Origin: UBA2160 sp964588665
Lineage (GTDB): Bacteria > Chloroflexota > Dehalococcoidia > Lucifugimonadales > UBA1123
Direction of reading: 5' to 3'
DNA length: 64,000 bases
Assembly (NCBI GenBank): GCA_964588665.1
Contig: CAZPQQ010000008.1
Coordinates: forward strand, 1-64,000
Made by a program: the position numbers and the translations under genes. Shown piece by piece: positions 53,879 through 62,377 of this stretch. Positions within the stretch are counted from its first letter, which is position 1. Each line of letters opens with the position of its first letter. Below the pieces are notes generated by a model. It made no database searches. It saw only the letters and a program-made list of their open reading frames with translations, and had not been told where the DNA came from.

Positions 53879-54556
53879 ATGTGCGGAAGATTCACGCTGA
53901 CCTCTCACGACGATGCTCTAGCCGAAGCCTTCTCGTTCACCCGAGCCGACATGGGCTGGGTTCCGAGCTACAACATCGCGCCCACTCAGCAGGTCTTCGT
54001 CGTGACCAACGACGGCGCCGAAAACCGTGCTCGACAGATGCGCTGGGGACTGGTGCCGTCCTGGGCCAAGGACGCGTCGATCGGCAACCGCATGATAAAC
54101 GCCCGCGCTGAGACGATCGCCGAGAAGCCCAGCTTCCGCAGCGCGTTCAAGAAGCGCCGATGCTTGGTCCTCGCCGACAGCTTCTACGAGTGGACGAAGA
54201 CCGGCGGCAAGAAGAAGCCGATGCGCATCACGGTCGGAGACGGCGAGTTGTTCGCGTTCGCGGGCTTGTGGGAGTACTGGCGCCCCTCCGACGACGAAGG
54301 CATCCTGTCCTGCACGATCATCACGACCGCGGCCAACGCCTTCATGGAGCCGATCCACAACAGAATGCCGGTGATCCTGCCACACGAATCGACGGCGGCC
54401 TGGCTCAACTCGAGTGTGGAGGACGCCGCGACGCTCTCCGAACTGCTGCTCTCGTACAACTCGAACGCGATGACCGCCCACGAGGTCTCGACATTCGTAA
54501 ACTCGCCCCGCAACAACACCCCGGAGTGCATCGCCCCGGTCGCAACACTCCTGTAA
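53879..54556 (+). CDS. SRAP-domain protein (YedK/HMCES family)
   Basis: SRAP proteins form a covalent thiazolidine bond with abasic sites in single-stranded DNA through their N-terminal cysteine. Cys2 directly follows the start Met, and Asn74 (NARAE), Glu104 (FYEW) and His160 (HNRMP) are all present. The 225-residue length is typical. GGAGGG precedes the ATG. Its stop overlaps the ATG of the following short frame (TAATG). Confidence 0.95.
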   Translation: MCGRFTLTSHDDALAEAFSFTRADMGWVPSYNIAPTQQVFVVTNDGAENRARQMRWGLVPSWAKDASIGNRMINARAETIAEKPSFRSAFKKRRCLVLADSFYEWTKTGGKKKPMRITVGDGELFAFAGLWEYWRPSDDEGILSCTIITTAANAFMEPIHNRMPVILPHESTAAWLNSSVEDAATLSELLLSYNSNAMTAHEVSTFVNSPRNNTPECIAPVATLL

Positions 54557-54921
54557 TGAGAGACCAAGACATGCCCGACATATACCTCGACTACAATGCC
54601 ACCACGCCGATCGACCCTCGGGTGGCGGACGCGATGATGCCGTCCATCCGAATCAGCTTCGGCAACCCGTCCAGCGTGAGCTTCAAGGGCCTGGAGGCCA
54701 ACGCGAAACTGGCCGACCTAGACGGGGTCGCCGCGTCGGCAGGGGCCGCGTGCCACAGCGACCGGATCGACGTGTCGCCCGTGCTTCGCGCGATGAATGT
54801 GCCCATCGAGCATGCCATGGGCACGATTCGACTCTCCGTCGGCAGGTACACGACTACAGATGAGATCGACTCCGCGGTTGAGCAGATCGGCGCCGTTGTC
54901 GGCGCGCTCGCCGGAGTCTGA
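54556..54921 (+). pseudogene. Collapsed cysteine desulfurase (NifS/IscS family) lacking its centre
   Basis: The 121-residue frame joins the first 40 residues of a cysteine desulfurase (YLDYNATTPIDPRVADAMMP, FGNPSS) directly to its last 80 (GVAASAGAACHSDRIDVSPV, IRLSVGRYTT). The catalytic-loop cysteine of AGAAC is kept, but the PLP-binding lysine and most of the cofactor domain, about 250 residues, are missing. The junction preserves the frame. The start overlaps the SRAP stop (TAATG); ATG 54571 is an alternative. An active desulfurase is not possible from this fragment. Confidence 0.8.
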
Positions 54922-54941
54922 TCGAGGAAGGCGGCACCAAG

Positions 54942-56777
54942 ATGCAGAAGTCTCAGCCCCAGTACGATGTAGTCCTCGAATTCGACGTGATGGTCTCGAT
55001 GCGGGACGGCGTCCGCCTGGCTACGGACATCTACCTGCCGGCACGATCCGGCAAGCCGCTGTCCGAGCGCCTGCCCGCGGTGATGCAGCGAACCCCGTAC
55101 AACAAGAGCGCCCAGGCGCTGCGGGACGACGCCGCGCAATACTTCTGCAGCCGGGGATACGTGGTCGTCTTTCAAGACACCCGAGGTCGGTTCAACTCCG
55201 AGGGCAAATTCGTAAAGTACCTGACCGACCCGGAGGACGGCTTCGACACCTGTGAGTGGGTTGGCCGGCAGGAATGGTCGAACGGCAAGATCGGCACGTT
55301 CGGCATCTCTTACGGCGCCCATACCCAGGCGGCGATGGCGGCCCTCGACCCGCCCAATCTCGCGTGCATGTTCCTCGACTCCGGCGGATTCACCAACGCA
55401 CACGACAACTCCTGCCGCAACGGCGGAGCGTTCGAGCTGCGTCAGATCGTCTGGGCGTTCAACAACGCCAAAGCGAGCCCCGAAGCGATCGCCGACCCGA
55501 AGATTCGGGCGGCGCTGGAAGCCGAGGACCTCGGCGCATGGTTCCGACGAATGCCCTGGCGACGCGGTCACTCGCCGCTCAGCGCTGTCCCGGAGTACGA
55601 AGACTACATATTCCAGATGTGGACCCACGGCGACTTCGACGAATACTGGCAGCAGCCCGGCATCTGCAACGAGATGTACTTCGAGCAGTACTCGTCGGTC
55701 CCGCAGATGCACTTCGGAAGCTGGTACGACCCGTACACGAAGACTACGACGAAGAATTTCACGGGCTTGTCGCCGATCAAGCAGGGTCCGGTGCGAATGG
55801 TGCTCGGCCCGTGGACCCACGGCGCTCACGACGCCTCCTTCGCCGGAGACGTGGACTTCGGCGCCGAATCCACCGTGTCCGGGAGCCTGGCCGACGACTA
55901 CAACGACCTCCGGTTGCGATGGTTCGACCACTGGCTCAAGGGCATCGACAACGGCGTCGCCGACGAACCGCCCGTGACGCTGTTCGCGATGGGCGGCGGC
56001 GACGGACACAAGACCGAGGACGGCAGGATCGCCCACGGCGGCCGCTGGCGCCAGGCGACCGAGTGGCCTCCGCCCGAAGCGGCGCCGACACTGTACTTCT
56101 TCCATCATGACGGCTCGCTGACGACCGGACGACCCCCGTCCGACGCGCTGCCGAGCGTCTACCAGTTCGACCCCAACGACCCCGTGCCGACGGTCGGCGG
56201 CAACATATCGTCCGGCGGCGAGCTCATCATCGGAGGCGCGTTCGATCAGCGCGCCGGCCCCCGCTTCTTCGGCAGCCAGCAACCGTACCTGCCACTCGCG
56301 TCCCGGCACGACATCCTCGTCTTCCAAACACCGCCCCTCGAAGAGGCCATCGAGGTCACCGGTCCGATCACCGTGCGCCTGTGGATATCGTCATCGGCGG
56401 TCGACACCGACTTCACGGCCAAGCTCATCGACGTCCATCCGCCCAGTGACGACTTCCCCAGCGGCTTCGACATGAACCTCTGCGACGGCATTATCCGAGC
56501 CCGATACCGCGACACGTTCGACCGGCAAGACTTGATGACCCCCAGCGAGGTGTACGAGCTGGCCATCGAGCTCTACCCGACGAGCAACACCTTCACCGCG
56601 GGCCACCGCATCCGAGTCGACATCTCCAGCAGCAACTTCCCGCGCCTCGACGTCAACCCCAACACCGGCGAGCCCCTCGGCCAAAACCGACGCACCGTCG
56701 TCGCCGAAAACACCGTCTACCACGATGCCGCGCGCCCGTCGCACATCGTGCTGCCCGTGATGCCGAAAGCGGATTGA
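54942..56777 (+). CDS. CocE/NonD family (X-Pro peptidase S15-like) hydrolase
   Basis: This 611-residue serine hydrolase has an alpha/beta core with nucleophile Ser123 in GISYGAHTQ, VFQDTRGRFNSEG before it, and WTHGAHDASFAGD with the probable catalytic histidine. The C-terminal 250 residues form the jelly-roll domain of the family (VTGPITVRLWISSSAVDTDF). Members cleave cocaine, acyl amides or X-Pro peptides. GAGGAAGG precedes the ATG. The substrate is unknown. Confidence 0.9.
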   Translation: MQKSQPQYDVVLEFDVMVSMRDGVRLATDIYLPARSGKPLSERLPAVMQRTPYNKSAQALRDDAAQYFCSRGYVVVFQDTRGRFNSEGKFVKYLTDPEDGFDTCEWVGRQEWSNGKIGTFGISYGAHTQAAMAALDPPNLACMFLDSGGFTNAHDNSCRNGGAFELRQIVWAFNNAKASPEAIADPKIRAALEAEDLGAWFRRMPWRRGHSPLSAVPEYEDYIFQMWTHGDFDEYWQQPGICNEMYFEQYSSVPQMHFGSWYDPYTKTTTKNFTGLSPIKQGPVRMVLGPWTHGAHDASFAGDVDFGAESTVSGSLADDYNDLRLRWFDHWLKGIDNGVADEPPVTLFAMGGGDGHKTEDGRIAHGGRWRQATEWPPPEAAPTLYFFHHDGSLTTGRPPSDALPSVYQFDPNDPVPTVGGNISSGGELIIGGAFDQRAGPRFFGSQQPYLPLASRHDILVFQTPPLEEAIEVTGPITVRLWISSSAVDTDFTAKLIDVHPPSDDFPSGFDMNLCDGIIRARYRDTFDRQDLMTPSEVYELAIELYPTSNTFTAGHRIRVDISSSNFPRLDVNPNTGEPLGQNRRTVVAENTVYHDAARPSHIVLPVMPKAD

Positions 56778-56973
56778 CGCCCGGCTAACTGTGGACCGAC
56801 AACGATCTACGGTGGCATCGAGCCAAGCCGGTCCACCCACGATCAGCCGTTAGTCGAGACTAGGCGAGTCCCCAACCCGCCCCGCACGATGACCGTGTTT
56901 GCCTTTAGCGATGGGCGCATCGGGTGTATGCTTCGTGGATGTTCATGCCAAGTAGTCTTTGGAGCGCACCCTC

Positions 56974-57705
56974 ATGACCACGATAACGAGATCGTCCCGT
57001 TTCGATATTCCTGCCCGGACCGTAATGCTGGACCGCATCGAGCGGTTTACTGAGCTGCCTTTGTTGGCGCTTTCATTCATGATGATCCCACTCCTGGTCG
57101 GGCCGCCGCTTTGGGACCTGTCCTCCGACGAAGAGGCGGTTTTCTACGTCTTGAACATCGTGATATGGGCCATGTTCGCCGTCGACTTGGTGGTGAAGAT
57201 TGTCATCGCGCCCGAACGGTTCCGGTACGTTCGCAGCCACTGGCTCGAGGTGCTGGTGGTGGCGGTGCCGTTCTTCAGGCCGCTGCGGATAGTGCGTGTG
57301 TTCCTATTCGGCTCTCGCGTCCTATTTGGCGTGAGGAGGTTGGTGGGCGTTGACTACCTCCTTGTTTATGCGCTGGGGATTGTTATCATCTCGGGAACCA
57401 TCGTGACGTCCGTCGAAGGCGCCGAGGGATCGTCCATACACACGTTCCCTGATGCCCTGTGGTGGTCGTTCGTTACGGTCACCACCGTGGGTTATGGTGA
57501 CATGTTTCCAATCACTTTCGCAGGCAGGGCCGTGGCCGTCGTATTGATGCTGACGGGCATCGGCCTGTTCGGCGGCCTGGCGGCGAACGTAGCCTCGCTG
57601 CTGATACGGACTGATGAGGCGGCCGATTCGACTATGAATGACCTTTTGACCGAAGTCAGGCTGCTCCGTGACGAGGTCGCGGGCCTACGTCGCGATGGAG
57701 GCTGA
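56974..57705 (+). CDS. Voltage-gated-like potassium channel
   Basis: This 243-residue protein has the six-segment layout: S1 about 27-47, S2 57-80, S3 89-101, an arginine-containing S4-like segment (RPLRIVRVFLFGSRVLFGVRR), S5 127-146, pore loop with the filter TVGYGD at 171-176, and S6 184-210. A short coiled coil (about 218-240) follows, likely for tetramer assembly. GGAG lies 9 nt before the ATG at 56974. No RCK domain is present. Confidence 0.92.
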   Translation: MTTITRSSRFDIPARTVMLDRIERFTELPLLALSFMMIPLLVGPPLWDLSSDEEAVFYVLNIVIWAMFAVDLVVKIVIAPERFRYVRSHWLEVLVVAVPFFRPLRIVRVFLFGSRVLFGVRRLVGVDYLLVYALGIVIISGTIVTSVEGAEGSSIHTFPDALWWSFVTVTTVGYGDMFPITFAGRAVAVVLMLTGIGLFGGLAANVASLLIRTDEAADSTMNDLLTEVRLLRDEVAGLRRDGG

Positions 57706-57790
57706 TCGGCCGAGACGAAGTTGTGCCGGTCATCAGCGTCGGTTATGCTTCTTCCAGGGTTAAGACGAAAGCAAACAAGGTGAGATCGAG

Positions 57791-58150
57791 ATGACGGAAT
57801 CTGCCAACTGGGAAGAGTATCGAGGGTCGGTCGTAATACCGAGCCAGACCGAACAGCGCGGATTGACCGTGCTCCTAAACAAAGTCGACAAAGCGGTGAC
57901 CGTGAAGTTCGACGAGCCTGTGGCCGGCGCGGCCGAGTGGCAGGGCGCCAACGTTCGCATCGTCGAGCGGCTCAAATACCACGAGATCCAGTTCGCCACG
58001 ACAAACTTGCCCGTGGACACGGTCGAGCTTGCATGGCGACTTAACGCCGCAAAGGCCGAGGACACCATTGCCGGAGTCGTGGTCGTCCGACCGAACGACA
58101 TCCGCATCTCCGGCGAAAAGGGCTTCATTCTGAATCGCACCGAAAGCTAG
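57791..58150 (+). CDS. Conserved-looking hypothetical protein, 119 residues
   Basis: The protein is not recognised. It is soluble, mixed alpha/beta by eye, with no cysteine, signal peptide or membrane segment. A clear AAGGTGAG precedes the ATG, and its codon use resembles its neighbours. It lies 85 bp after the potassium channel gene in the same direction. Confidence 0.65.
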   Translation: MTESANWEEYRGSVVIPSQTEQRGLTVLLNKVDKAVTVKFDEPVAGAAEWQGANVRIVERLKYHEIQFATTNLPVDTVELAWRLNAAKAEDTIAGVVVVRPNDIRISGEKGFILNRTES

Positions 58151-58315
58151 GCCGCCGACCCCAACTTCCTGCGGCAACCGCGTTTATCGAACGAACGCCT
58201 TGGCCGCCGTCGCTCCTGCCGCATACTGTGTCATCACGACGCAATGGGGCAGGGGACGGGCGGTGTCGCAACGAGGGTCTGATTCCCTGCGAGGCCCTCC
58301 CGATACAATCGGGAC

Positions 58316-58338
58316 TTCGCCCTGAGCCTGTCGAAGGG
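58316..58338 (-). repeat. Short dispersed repeat (TTCGACAGGCTCA type), copy 3
   Basis: Forward strand TTCGCCCTGAGCCTGTCGAA, a perfect inverse of the motif TTCGACAGGCTCAGGGCGAA. Confidence 0.75.
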
Positions 58339-58385
58339 CCCGCAGTCGGTGGTTCGACAAGCTTCCAAGTAACGGCTCCCCATTT

Positions 58386-58478
58386 TGTCATCCTGAGCCG
58401 TAGCGAAGGATCTGGCTAACAGCGATACTTGGCTCCCTGCGAGGCCCCAGATGCTTCGCCTGCGGTCTCAGCATGACA
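58386..58478. repeat. Inverted repeat (GTCATCCTGAGC type)
   Basis: The left arm GTCATCCTGAGCCGTAGCG and the inverse of the right arm, GTCATGCTGAGACCGCAGG, match along about 28 bases with a few changes, enclosing about 35 bases. Such hairpins of the GTCATxCTGAG type are widespread in environmental genomes. Confidence 0.7.
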
Positions 58479-58579
58479 GTTCGCGAACGACGGTTACTTC
58501 CACATGCATCGTCCGCCGTGCGGACATATCGTTGCTCGCCACGAACAGTATCGTTAACGCCGATTATCGCAATCAAGCA

Positions 58580-58724
58580 CTAGCGTCCTGTCTCGAAGTT
58601 CGCTCAACAATTGCGGGCGAACGGAAGTATGAGTCTACTTGTTCATTGTGAACCCCGACAAAACCGGGTCTCATTGAAACACTCGGCGCGGTTTACGCAA
58701 CGAACTTGCGAGGCAGGACACTAG
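58580..58724 (+). mobile_element. MITE-like element, CTAG type, copy 2
   Basis: The 145-bp element is bounded by CTAG on both sides, a possible target duplication of the YTAR kind. Its ends (CGTCCTGTCTCGAAGTTCG and, inverted, TGTCCTGCCTCGCAAGTTCG) form imperfect inverted repeats of about 20 bases. It is an inverted relative of 18684-18854. The right CTAG supplies the stop codon of the Ddn-like gene, so insertion may have changed that gene's C terminus. Confidence 0.8.
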
Positions 58725-59101
58725 CTCACCTGGGCGTTGTCGACGTCCAGCTCCACCTCGACCAGCGGGCTCCTGGCCATCCAGTCGTCGATATCCCGTT
58801 CTCCGTCCAGTTTCGCGTGAATGAGCTCGAAAGCCGGCCTGCGCTCAGCCGCATCGGTTATCGGACGCGCGGTGGCCGGGATGTCCGCCTGTACGCTGCC
58901 TTTCAAGTGGAAGGTGAATCCGGGATTCGCGATCATGTTGGCGTACCAGTCACGCGCGCCCGGCGTTCCTGTGATGTAGAACCTGCCGTCCAGGTTGTGG
59001 AACCAGATCTCCTTGCGTTGGGCGCTGCCGCTGGTGCGTCCTGTGGTCGTGATGTCGATCGTGCGGTCCGTCTCCAGAGCCTTGGCTACTCGCTCGTCCA
59101 T
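58721..59101 (-). CDS. Ddn-like deazaflavin/F420-dependent nitroreductase family protein
   Basis: This 126-residue split-barrel protein has DITTTGRTSGSAQRKEIWFH at about 16-35, DGRFYITGTPGARDWYANM and NPGFTFHLKGSV, the pattern of Ddn-type proteins that use reduced F420. The last residues (VEVELDVDNAQVS) run up to the MITE, whose CTAG forms the TAG stop. GAGGTC lies before the ATG. Actual use of F420 is inferred from the family. Confidence 0.85.
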   Translation of the reverse strand: MDERVAKALETDRTIDITTTGRTSGSAQRKEIWFHNLDGRFYITGTPGARDWYANMIANPGFTFHLKGSVQADIPATARPITDAAERRPAFELIHAKLDGERDIDDWMARSPLVEVELDVDNAQVS

Positions 59102-59217
59102 TGTCGTGACCTCTCGTGAGATTTTGATGATAATTTCCTGGCGGCTCGCCTGCCTGCCACAGGCTTAGTATACCGGCCCAGGCGCTATTTGTCGGCATTG
59201 CGCCATTGCGCCGACTA

Positions 59218-59355
59218 GGGAGCGCTGGTACCATGAGGCTGCAGCCAATCCTGTCAGGGAACGGTGAGCGTTGATTGGGCGCGCAGCCTGTAGTGCACTG
59301 CGTATGGCTTCGGCCGCTGGCGGCGGAGCGGAGCCTATGCTGGCGCCTCCCAGAG
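59218..59355 (+). ncRNA. Candidate structured RNA: three-way junction upstream of a terminator
   Basis: The forward strand can fold into a closing helix GGGAGCGC (59218-59225) with GCGCCTCCC (59343-59351), one arm 59236-59289 (AGGCTGC with GCAGCCT, then CCAATC with GATTGG), and a second arm 59300-59340 (GCGTA-GGCTTCGG with the GAGCCTATGC side). A strong intrinsic terminator follows at once. No forward gene lies upstream, as the neighbour is on the reverse strand, so a transcript must begin in this 250-bp gap. It could be a free small RNA or the regulatory leader of the operon starting at 59558. It does not match RNase P, SRP, 5S, 6S or tmRNA by eye. Confidence 0.5.
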
Positions 59356-59390
59356 ACCTTCCCTGATGGATGGGAAGGTTTTTTTTATTT
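59356..59390 (+). terminator. Intrinsic terminator on the forward strand
   Basis: An 8-bp stem ACCTTCCC/GGGAAGGT with loop TGATGGAT is followed by eight T, an A and more T. On the opposite strand the hairpin is not followed by T, so it acts in the forward direction. It lies 170 bp before the P1 peptidase gene. Confidence 0.88.
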
Positions 59391-59557
59391 TGGCGGCCAA
59401 CGGCTGACCCAGGCCTTCGCGACAATGTGATCATTGGTGCTCTGGTCCTTTAGGGCCAAGCCTAGAACAGAGAACTCGGCCTGAAGTCCGAGGCCACCGC
59501 TGACACGGGTGCTCTGGCCTGCCTCAGGCGGACCAAGCCACTGTCACGAAAGGAAGA

Positions 59558-60547
59558 ATGGACAGCTTCGGAATCACAACCGTGCCCGGCATTCGCGTCG
59601 GCCACTACACGGACCGTGAGAACGCCACCGGATGCACCGTCGTGCTCAGCGAGGGCGGCGCGGTCGGTGGAGTTGATGTGCGAGGCTCGGCCCCAGGCAC
59701 TCGCGAGACCGACCTGCTCGACCCAACGGCGTTGGTCACCGCGGTCCACGCGATCCTGCTGTCCGGTGGATCCGCCTTCGGACTCGGAGCTGCTCAGGGC
59801 GTGATGTCGTTCCTGGAGGAGCGAGGCACTGGCATCGAGTTCGGCGGCGCTGTCATTCCCGTCGTCCCGGCTGCGATCCTGTTCGACCTGGGTCTCGTGA
59901 CGAGCGATGTTCGACCCGGGCCTTCCGAGGGTCGCGCGGCGTGCGAGGCTGCGACCTACGGCCGGGTGGACGAGGGCAGCGTCGGGGCTGGAACCGGCGC
60001 GACCGTCGCCAAACTGCTGGGCCGCGAGCGGTCCGTCAAGGGCGGCATCGGGACGGCGAGCGTCGACCTGGGCGGGGGACTGCTTGTCGGCGCCATCATC
60101 GCCGTCAACGCGGTGGGCGGAGTCGTCGATCCGGATACGGGCGATGTCGTGGCTGGACCGGTTAGCGATGAAGGCGTGATGCTCGACTCGATGAAGCTCA
60201 TAACCACCCCGGGGTTCACTCGGCAGGCAGCCGCGGCTCCGACGAACACGACCATCGGCGTCGTGGCGACCAATGCGACGCTCGACAAAAGCCAGGCCAA
60301 CAAGCTGGCGTCAGTGGCTCACGACGGCCTCGCCATGGCGGTGCGACCAACCCACATGATGAGCGACGGCGACACGATCTTCGCTCTGGCGACCGGAACG
60401 ACGGATTCGGCGGTCGACGTCAACCGCGTCTACGCCGCTGCGGCCCTCAGCGTGAGCCGGGCGATAGTTCGGGCGGTGCGCAAGGCCGATGGCATTGGCG
60501 GCGTGCCGAGCATCGACGAGTTGGGCAACGGATCGAGCGATGACTGA
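59558..60547 (+). CDS. P1 (DmpA) family peptidase
   Basis: This 329-residue N-terminal-nucleophile hydrolase is made as a precursor that cuts itself before the nucleophile. GIRVGHYTD at 11-19, LLSGGSAFGLGAAQGVM near 67-83 and PTNTTIGVVATNA are family hallmarks; the nucleophile is probably Thr231 in NTTIG. Family members are beta-aminopeptidases or related amide hydrolases. It is the first gene of a run with the DUF2520 gene, panB and panC; AAAGGAAG precedes the ATG. A role in breakdown of pantothenate-like beta-alanyl amides is a guess from context. Confidence 0.88.
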   Translation: MDSFGITTVPGIRVGHYTDRENATGCTVVLSEGGAVGGVDVRGSAPGTRETDLLDPTALVTAVHAILLSGGSAFGLGAAQGVMSFLEERGTGIEFGGAVIPVVPAAILFDLGLVTSDVRPGPSEGRAACEAATYGRVDEGSVGAGTGATVAKLLGRERSVKGGIGTASVDLGGGLLVGAIIAVNAVGGVVDPDTGDVVAGPVSDEGVMLDSMKLITTPGFTRQAAAAPTNTTIGVVATNATLDKSQANKLASVAHDGLAMAVRPTHMMSDGDTIFALATGTTDSAVDVNRVYAAAALSVSRAIVRAVRKADGIGGVPSIDELGNGSSDD

Positions 60548-61457
60548 AGCTATGGCATTCGACGAGACCACCTCGCTGGCTTTCGTTGGCGCGGGCTCCG
60601 TGGGCGGGTCGCTGGCCATTGCGCTGGCGAACGCCGGATACCCGGTAGTCGCGGTCGCCAGCCGAACCTTCGCCTCGGCGCAGGCAGTCGCCGACAGAAT
60701 CCCCGGATGCTCAGCCTTCAAGAACATCGCCGAGGCTGCCGGGAGCGCACAGTTCGTGTTCATAACGACTCCGGACGATGCAATCGGCCCCACCTGCGAA
60801 TCGATACCCTGGCGGCCCGGCCAGGGCGTCGCCCACTGCTCCGGAGCGGCATCGGTGGATGTTCTCGACCCGGCGACGGCGCAGGGCGCGATCGCGGGCG
60901 CGTTCCATCCGCTGCAGTCATTCAACTCGATCGAGAACGGCGTCCATGCTGTGCCTGGGACCACCTTCGGCATCGAGGGCGACGCCCCGATGCGAGAGTA
61001 CCTGAGCGACATGGCGCGCGCTGTCGGCGGGAATCCGATTCTCTTGAAACCCGAGGACAAGGTCCTGTACCACACGTCCGGCGTACTCATGGGCAACTTG
61101 CTGGCCGTGCTCGGGTCGGTTGCGTCGAGGATATGGGAGCGGTTCGACCACACCACCGACGAGGGCGCCAAGGCGCTCGCCCCGATAATGAAGGCGGTGG
61201 CGACCAACCTCGAGACATCGGGCGTGCCGGGAGTGATCGCCGGCCCATACCCCAGGGGCGACATCGGCACGGTTCGCAAGCATCTCGAGGCTTTGAGTGC
61301 GGGTGTGCCGGAGTACCTTCCGCTGTACTGCGAGCTGGCTCTGGCCGGTCTGCCGTTCGCGGTCGAAAAAGGCGCGCTGGACCCAGAGCGTGCGCGAGAG
61401 ATCGAAACTTTGGTCAACCAGTACAAATCTCGACAGGCGAGTCGTGCGACTGCCTGA
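60540..61457 (+). CDS. Rossmann-like / DUF2520 protein, candidate ketopantoate reductase
   Basis: This 305-residue protein has an N-terminal NAD(P)-binding fold (FVGAGSVGGSLAIALANAGY) and a C-terminal DUF2520 helical domain (about 160-295). HCSGAASVDVL and AGAFHPLQSF near 110-130 are family motifs. The start at ATG 60540 overlaps the end of the P1 peptidase gene by eight bases; ATG 60552 is an alternative. It directly precedes panB. As no panE is seen, it may supply the ketopantoate reduction step; this is inference. Confidence 0.85.
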   Translation: MTEAMAFDETTSLAFVGAGSVGGSLAIALANAGYPVVAVASRTFASAQAVADRIPGCSAFKNIAEAAGSAQFVFITTPDDAIGPTCESIPWRPGQGVAHCSGAASVDVLDPATAQGAIAGAFHPLQSFNSIENGVHAVPGTTFGIEGDAPMREYLSDMARAVGGNPILLKPEDKVLYHTSGVLMGNLLAVLGSVASRIWERFDHTTDEGAKALAPIMKAVATNLETSGVPGVIAGPYPRGDIGTVRKHLEALSAGVPEYLPLYCELALAGLPFAVEKGALDPERAREIETLVNQYKSRQASRATA

Positions 61458-61506
61458 TCGGAAAAGACGGACTTCACTCAAGAGAAGAAATGAGGAGGTA
61501 CCAATC

Positions 61507-62355
61507 GTGCGTGTAACCATCAGAGACCTGCGGCAGATGAAGCGTCGGGGCGAGAAGATCCCCATGATGACTGCCTACGACTACACGTCGGCCAAACTGC
61601 TCGAGCAGGCCGGAATTCCGCTCATGCTGGTCGGCGACAGCCTGGGTCAGGTCGTCCTCGGCTACGATTCGACGGTCCCGGTGACCATGGACGAGATGAT
61701 TCACCACATCAAAACCGTTGTGCGCGGCACGGAGACAGCGCACATCATCGGCGACATGCCTTTCGGGAGCTATCACGCCGACATACCGGAAGCCATCCGC
61801 AACGCGGCCCGCTTGCTCAAAGAGGGCGGCGCGCAGTCGGTGAAGCTCGAAGGCGGCCAGCACATGGCGGAAACAGTGAGCCGCATCGTAAAGAGCGGCA
61901 TCCCCGTCATGGGCCACATCGGCCTGACTCCTCAGTCCGTCAATCAGCTTGGAGGCTATCGAGTGCAAGGCAAGTCGCTAAGCGCGGCGATGGATCTAAT
62001 GGAAGACGCCAGAGTGCTTGAGGAAGCCGGCGCATACGCAATAGTCCTCGAGTGCGTACCGGCTCAGCTTTCGAAGATGATCAGCGATCGCGTGAAAGTC
62101 CCGGTGATCGGCATCGGAGCGGGCGTCGGCTGCGACGGGCAGGTGCAAGTGTTCCACGACTTCCTGGGCTTATTCGACGATTTCGTGCCCAAGCACGCCC
62201 GCCACTACGCCGAGTTGGGCGAGGCGATCAAGAATGCCGCCACAGCGTACATCTCCGACGTCCAGACGGAAGCCTTCCCGACGGAAAAAGAGAGCTACAC
62301 GATGAGCGACTCGGTCGCCCACGAGTTGGAGGGCCGCGCGTTCAAACCAGCTTAG
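61507..62355 (+). CDS. panB: 3-methyl-2-oxobutanoate hydroxymethyltransferase
   Basis: PanB adds a hydroxymethyl group from methylene-tetrahydrofolate to 2-oxoisovalerate, the first step to pantothenate. Metal ligands Asp44 (VGDSLG), Asp83 (IGDMPFGSY) and Glu115 (KLEGG), and catalytic Glu182 (LECVPAQL), are all present. The GTG start has AGGAGG 8 nt upstream; an earlier in-frame start would overlap the previous gene. The length of 282 residues is usual. Confidence 0.95.
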   Translation: MRVTIRDLRQMKRRGEKIPMMTAYDYTSAKLLEQAGIPLMLVGDSLGQVVLGYDSTVPVTMDEMIHHIKTVVRGTETAHIIGDMPFGSYHADIPEAIRNAARLLKEGGAQSVKLEGGQHMAETVSRIVKSGIPVMGHIGLTPQSVNQLGGYRVQGKSLSAAMDLMEDARVLEEAGAYAIVLECVPAQLSKMISDRVKVPVIGIGAGVGCDGQVQVFHDFLGLFDDFVPKHARHYAELGEAIKNAATAYISDVQTEAFPTEKESYTMSDSVAHELEGRAFKPA

Positions 62356-62377
62356 TCACCGCCTTGAACAGCAAACG

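Larger units (their letters stand above)
58151..58579. other. Intergenic repeat-rich region
   Basis: No gene is supported here. The region holds a copy of the TTCGACAGGCTCA-type repeat (58316-58338), a large inverted repeat at 58386-58478 and direct repeats of CCCTGCGAGGCCC near 58280 and 58435. It borders a MITE on its right. Confidence 0.6.

Noticed and set aside
53879..54921. SRAP plus short desulfurase frame as a new DNA-repair sulfur system
   Set aside because: The desulfurase lacks its PLP lysine and most of the fold, so a functional partnership cannot be supported.
59218..59363. Cobalamin riboswitch
   Set aside because: CAGGGAACGGTG and CCCAGAGACCTTCC faintly resemble B12 motifs, but the CCCGCAACUGU-type core and the true B12 box are absent and no B12 gene follows.
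59218..59363. T-box leader
   Set aside because: GCTGGTACC recalls a T-box, but the sequence and its distance from the terminator do not fit and no amino-acid or synthetase gene follows.
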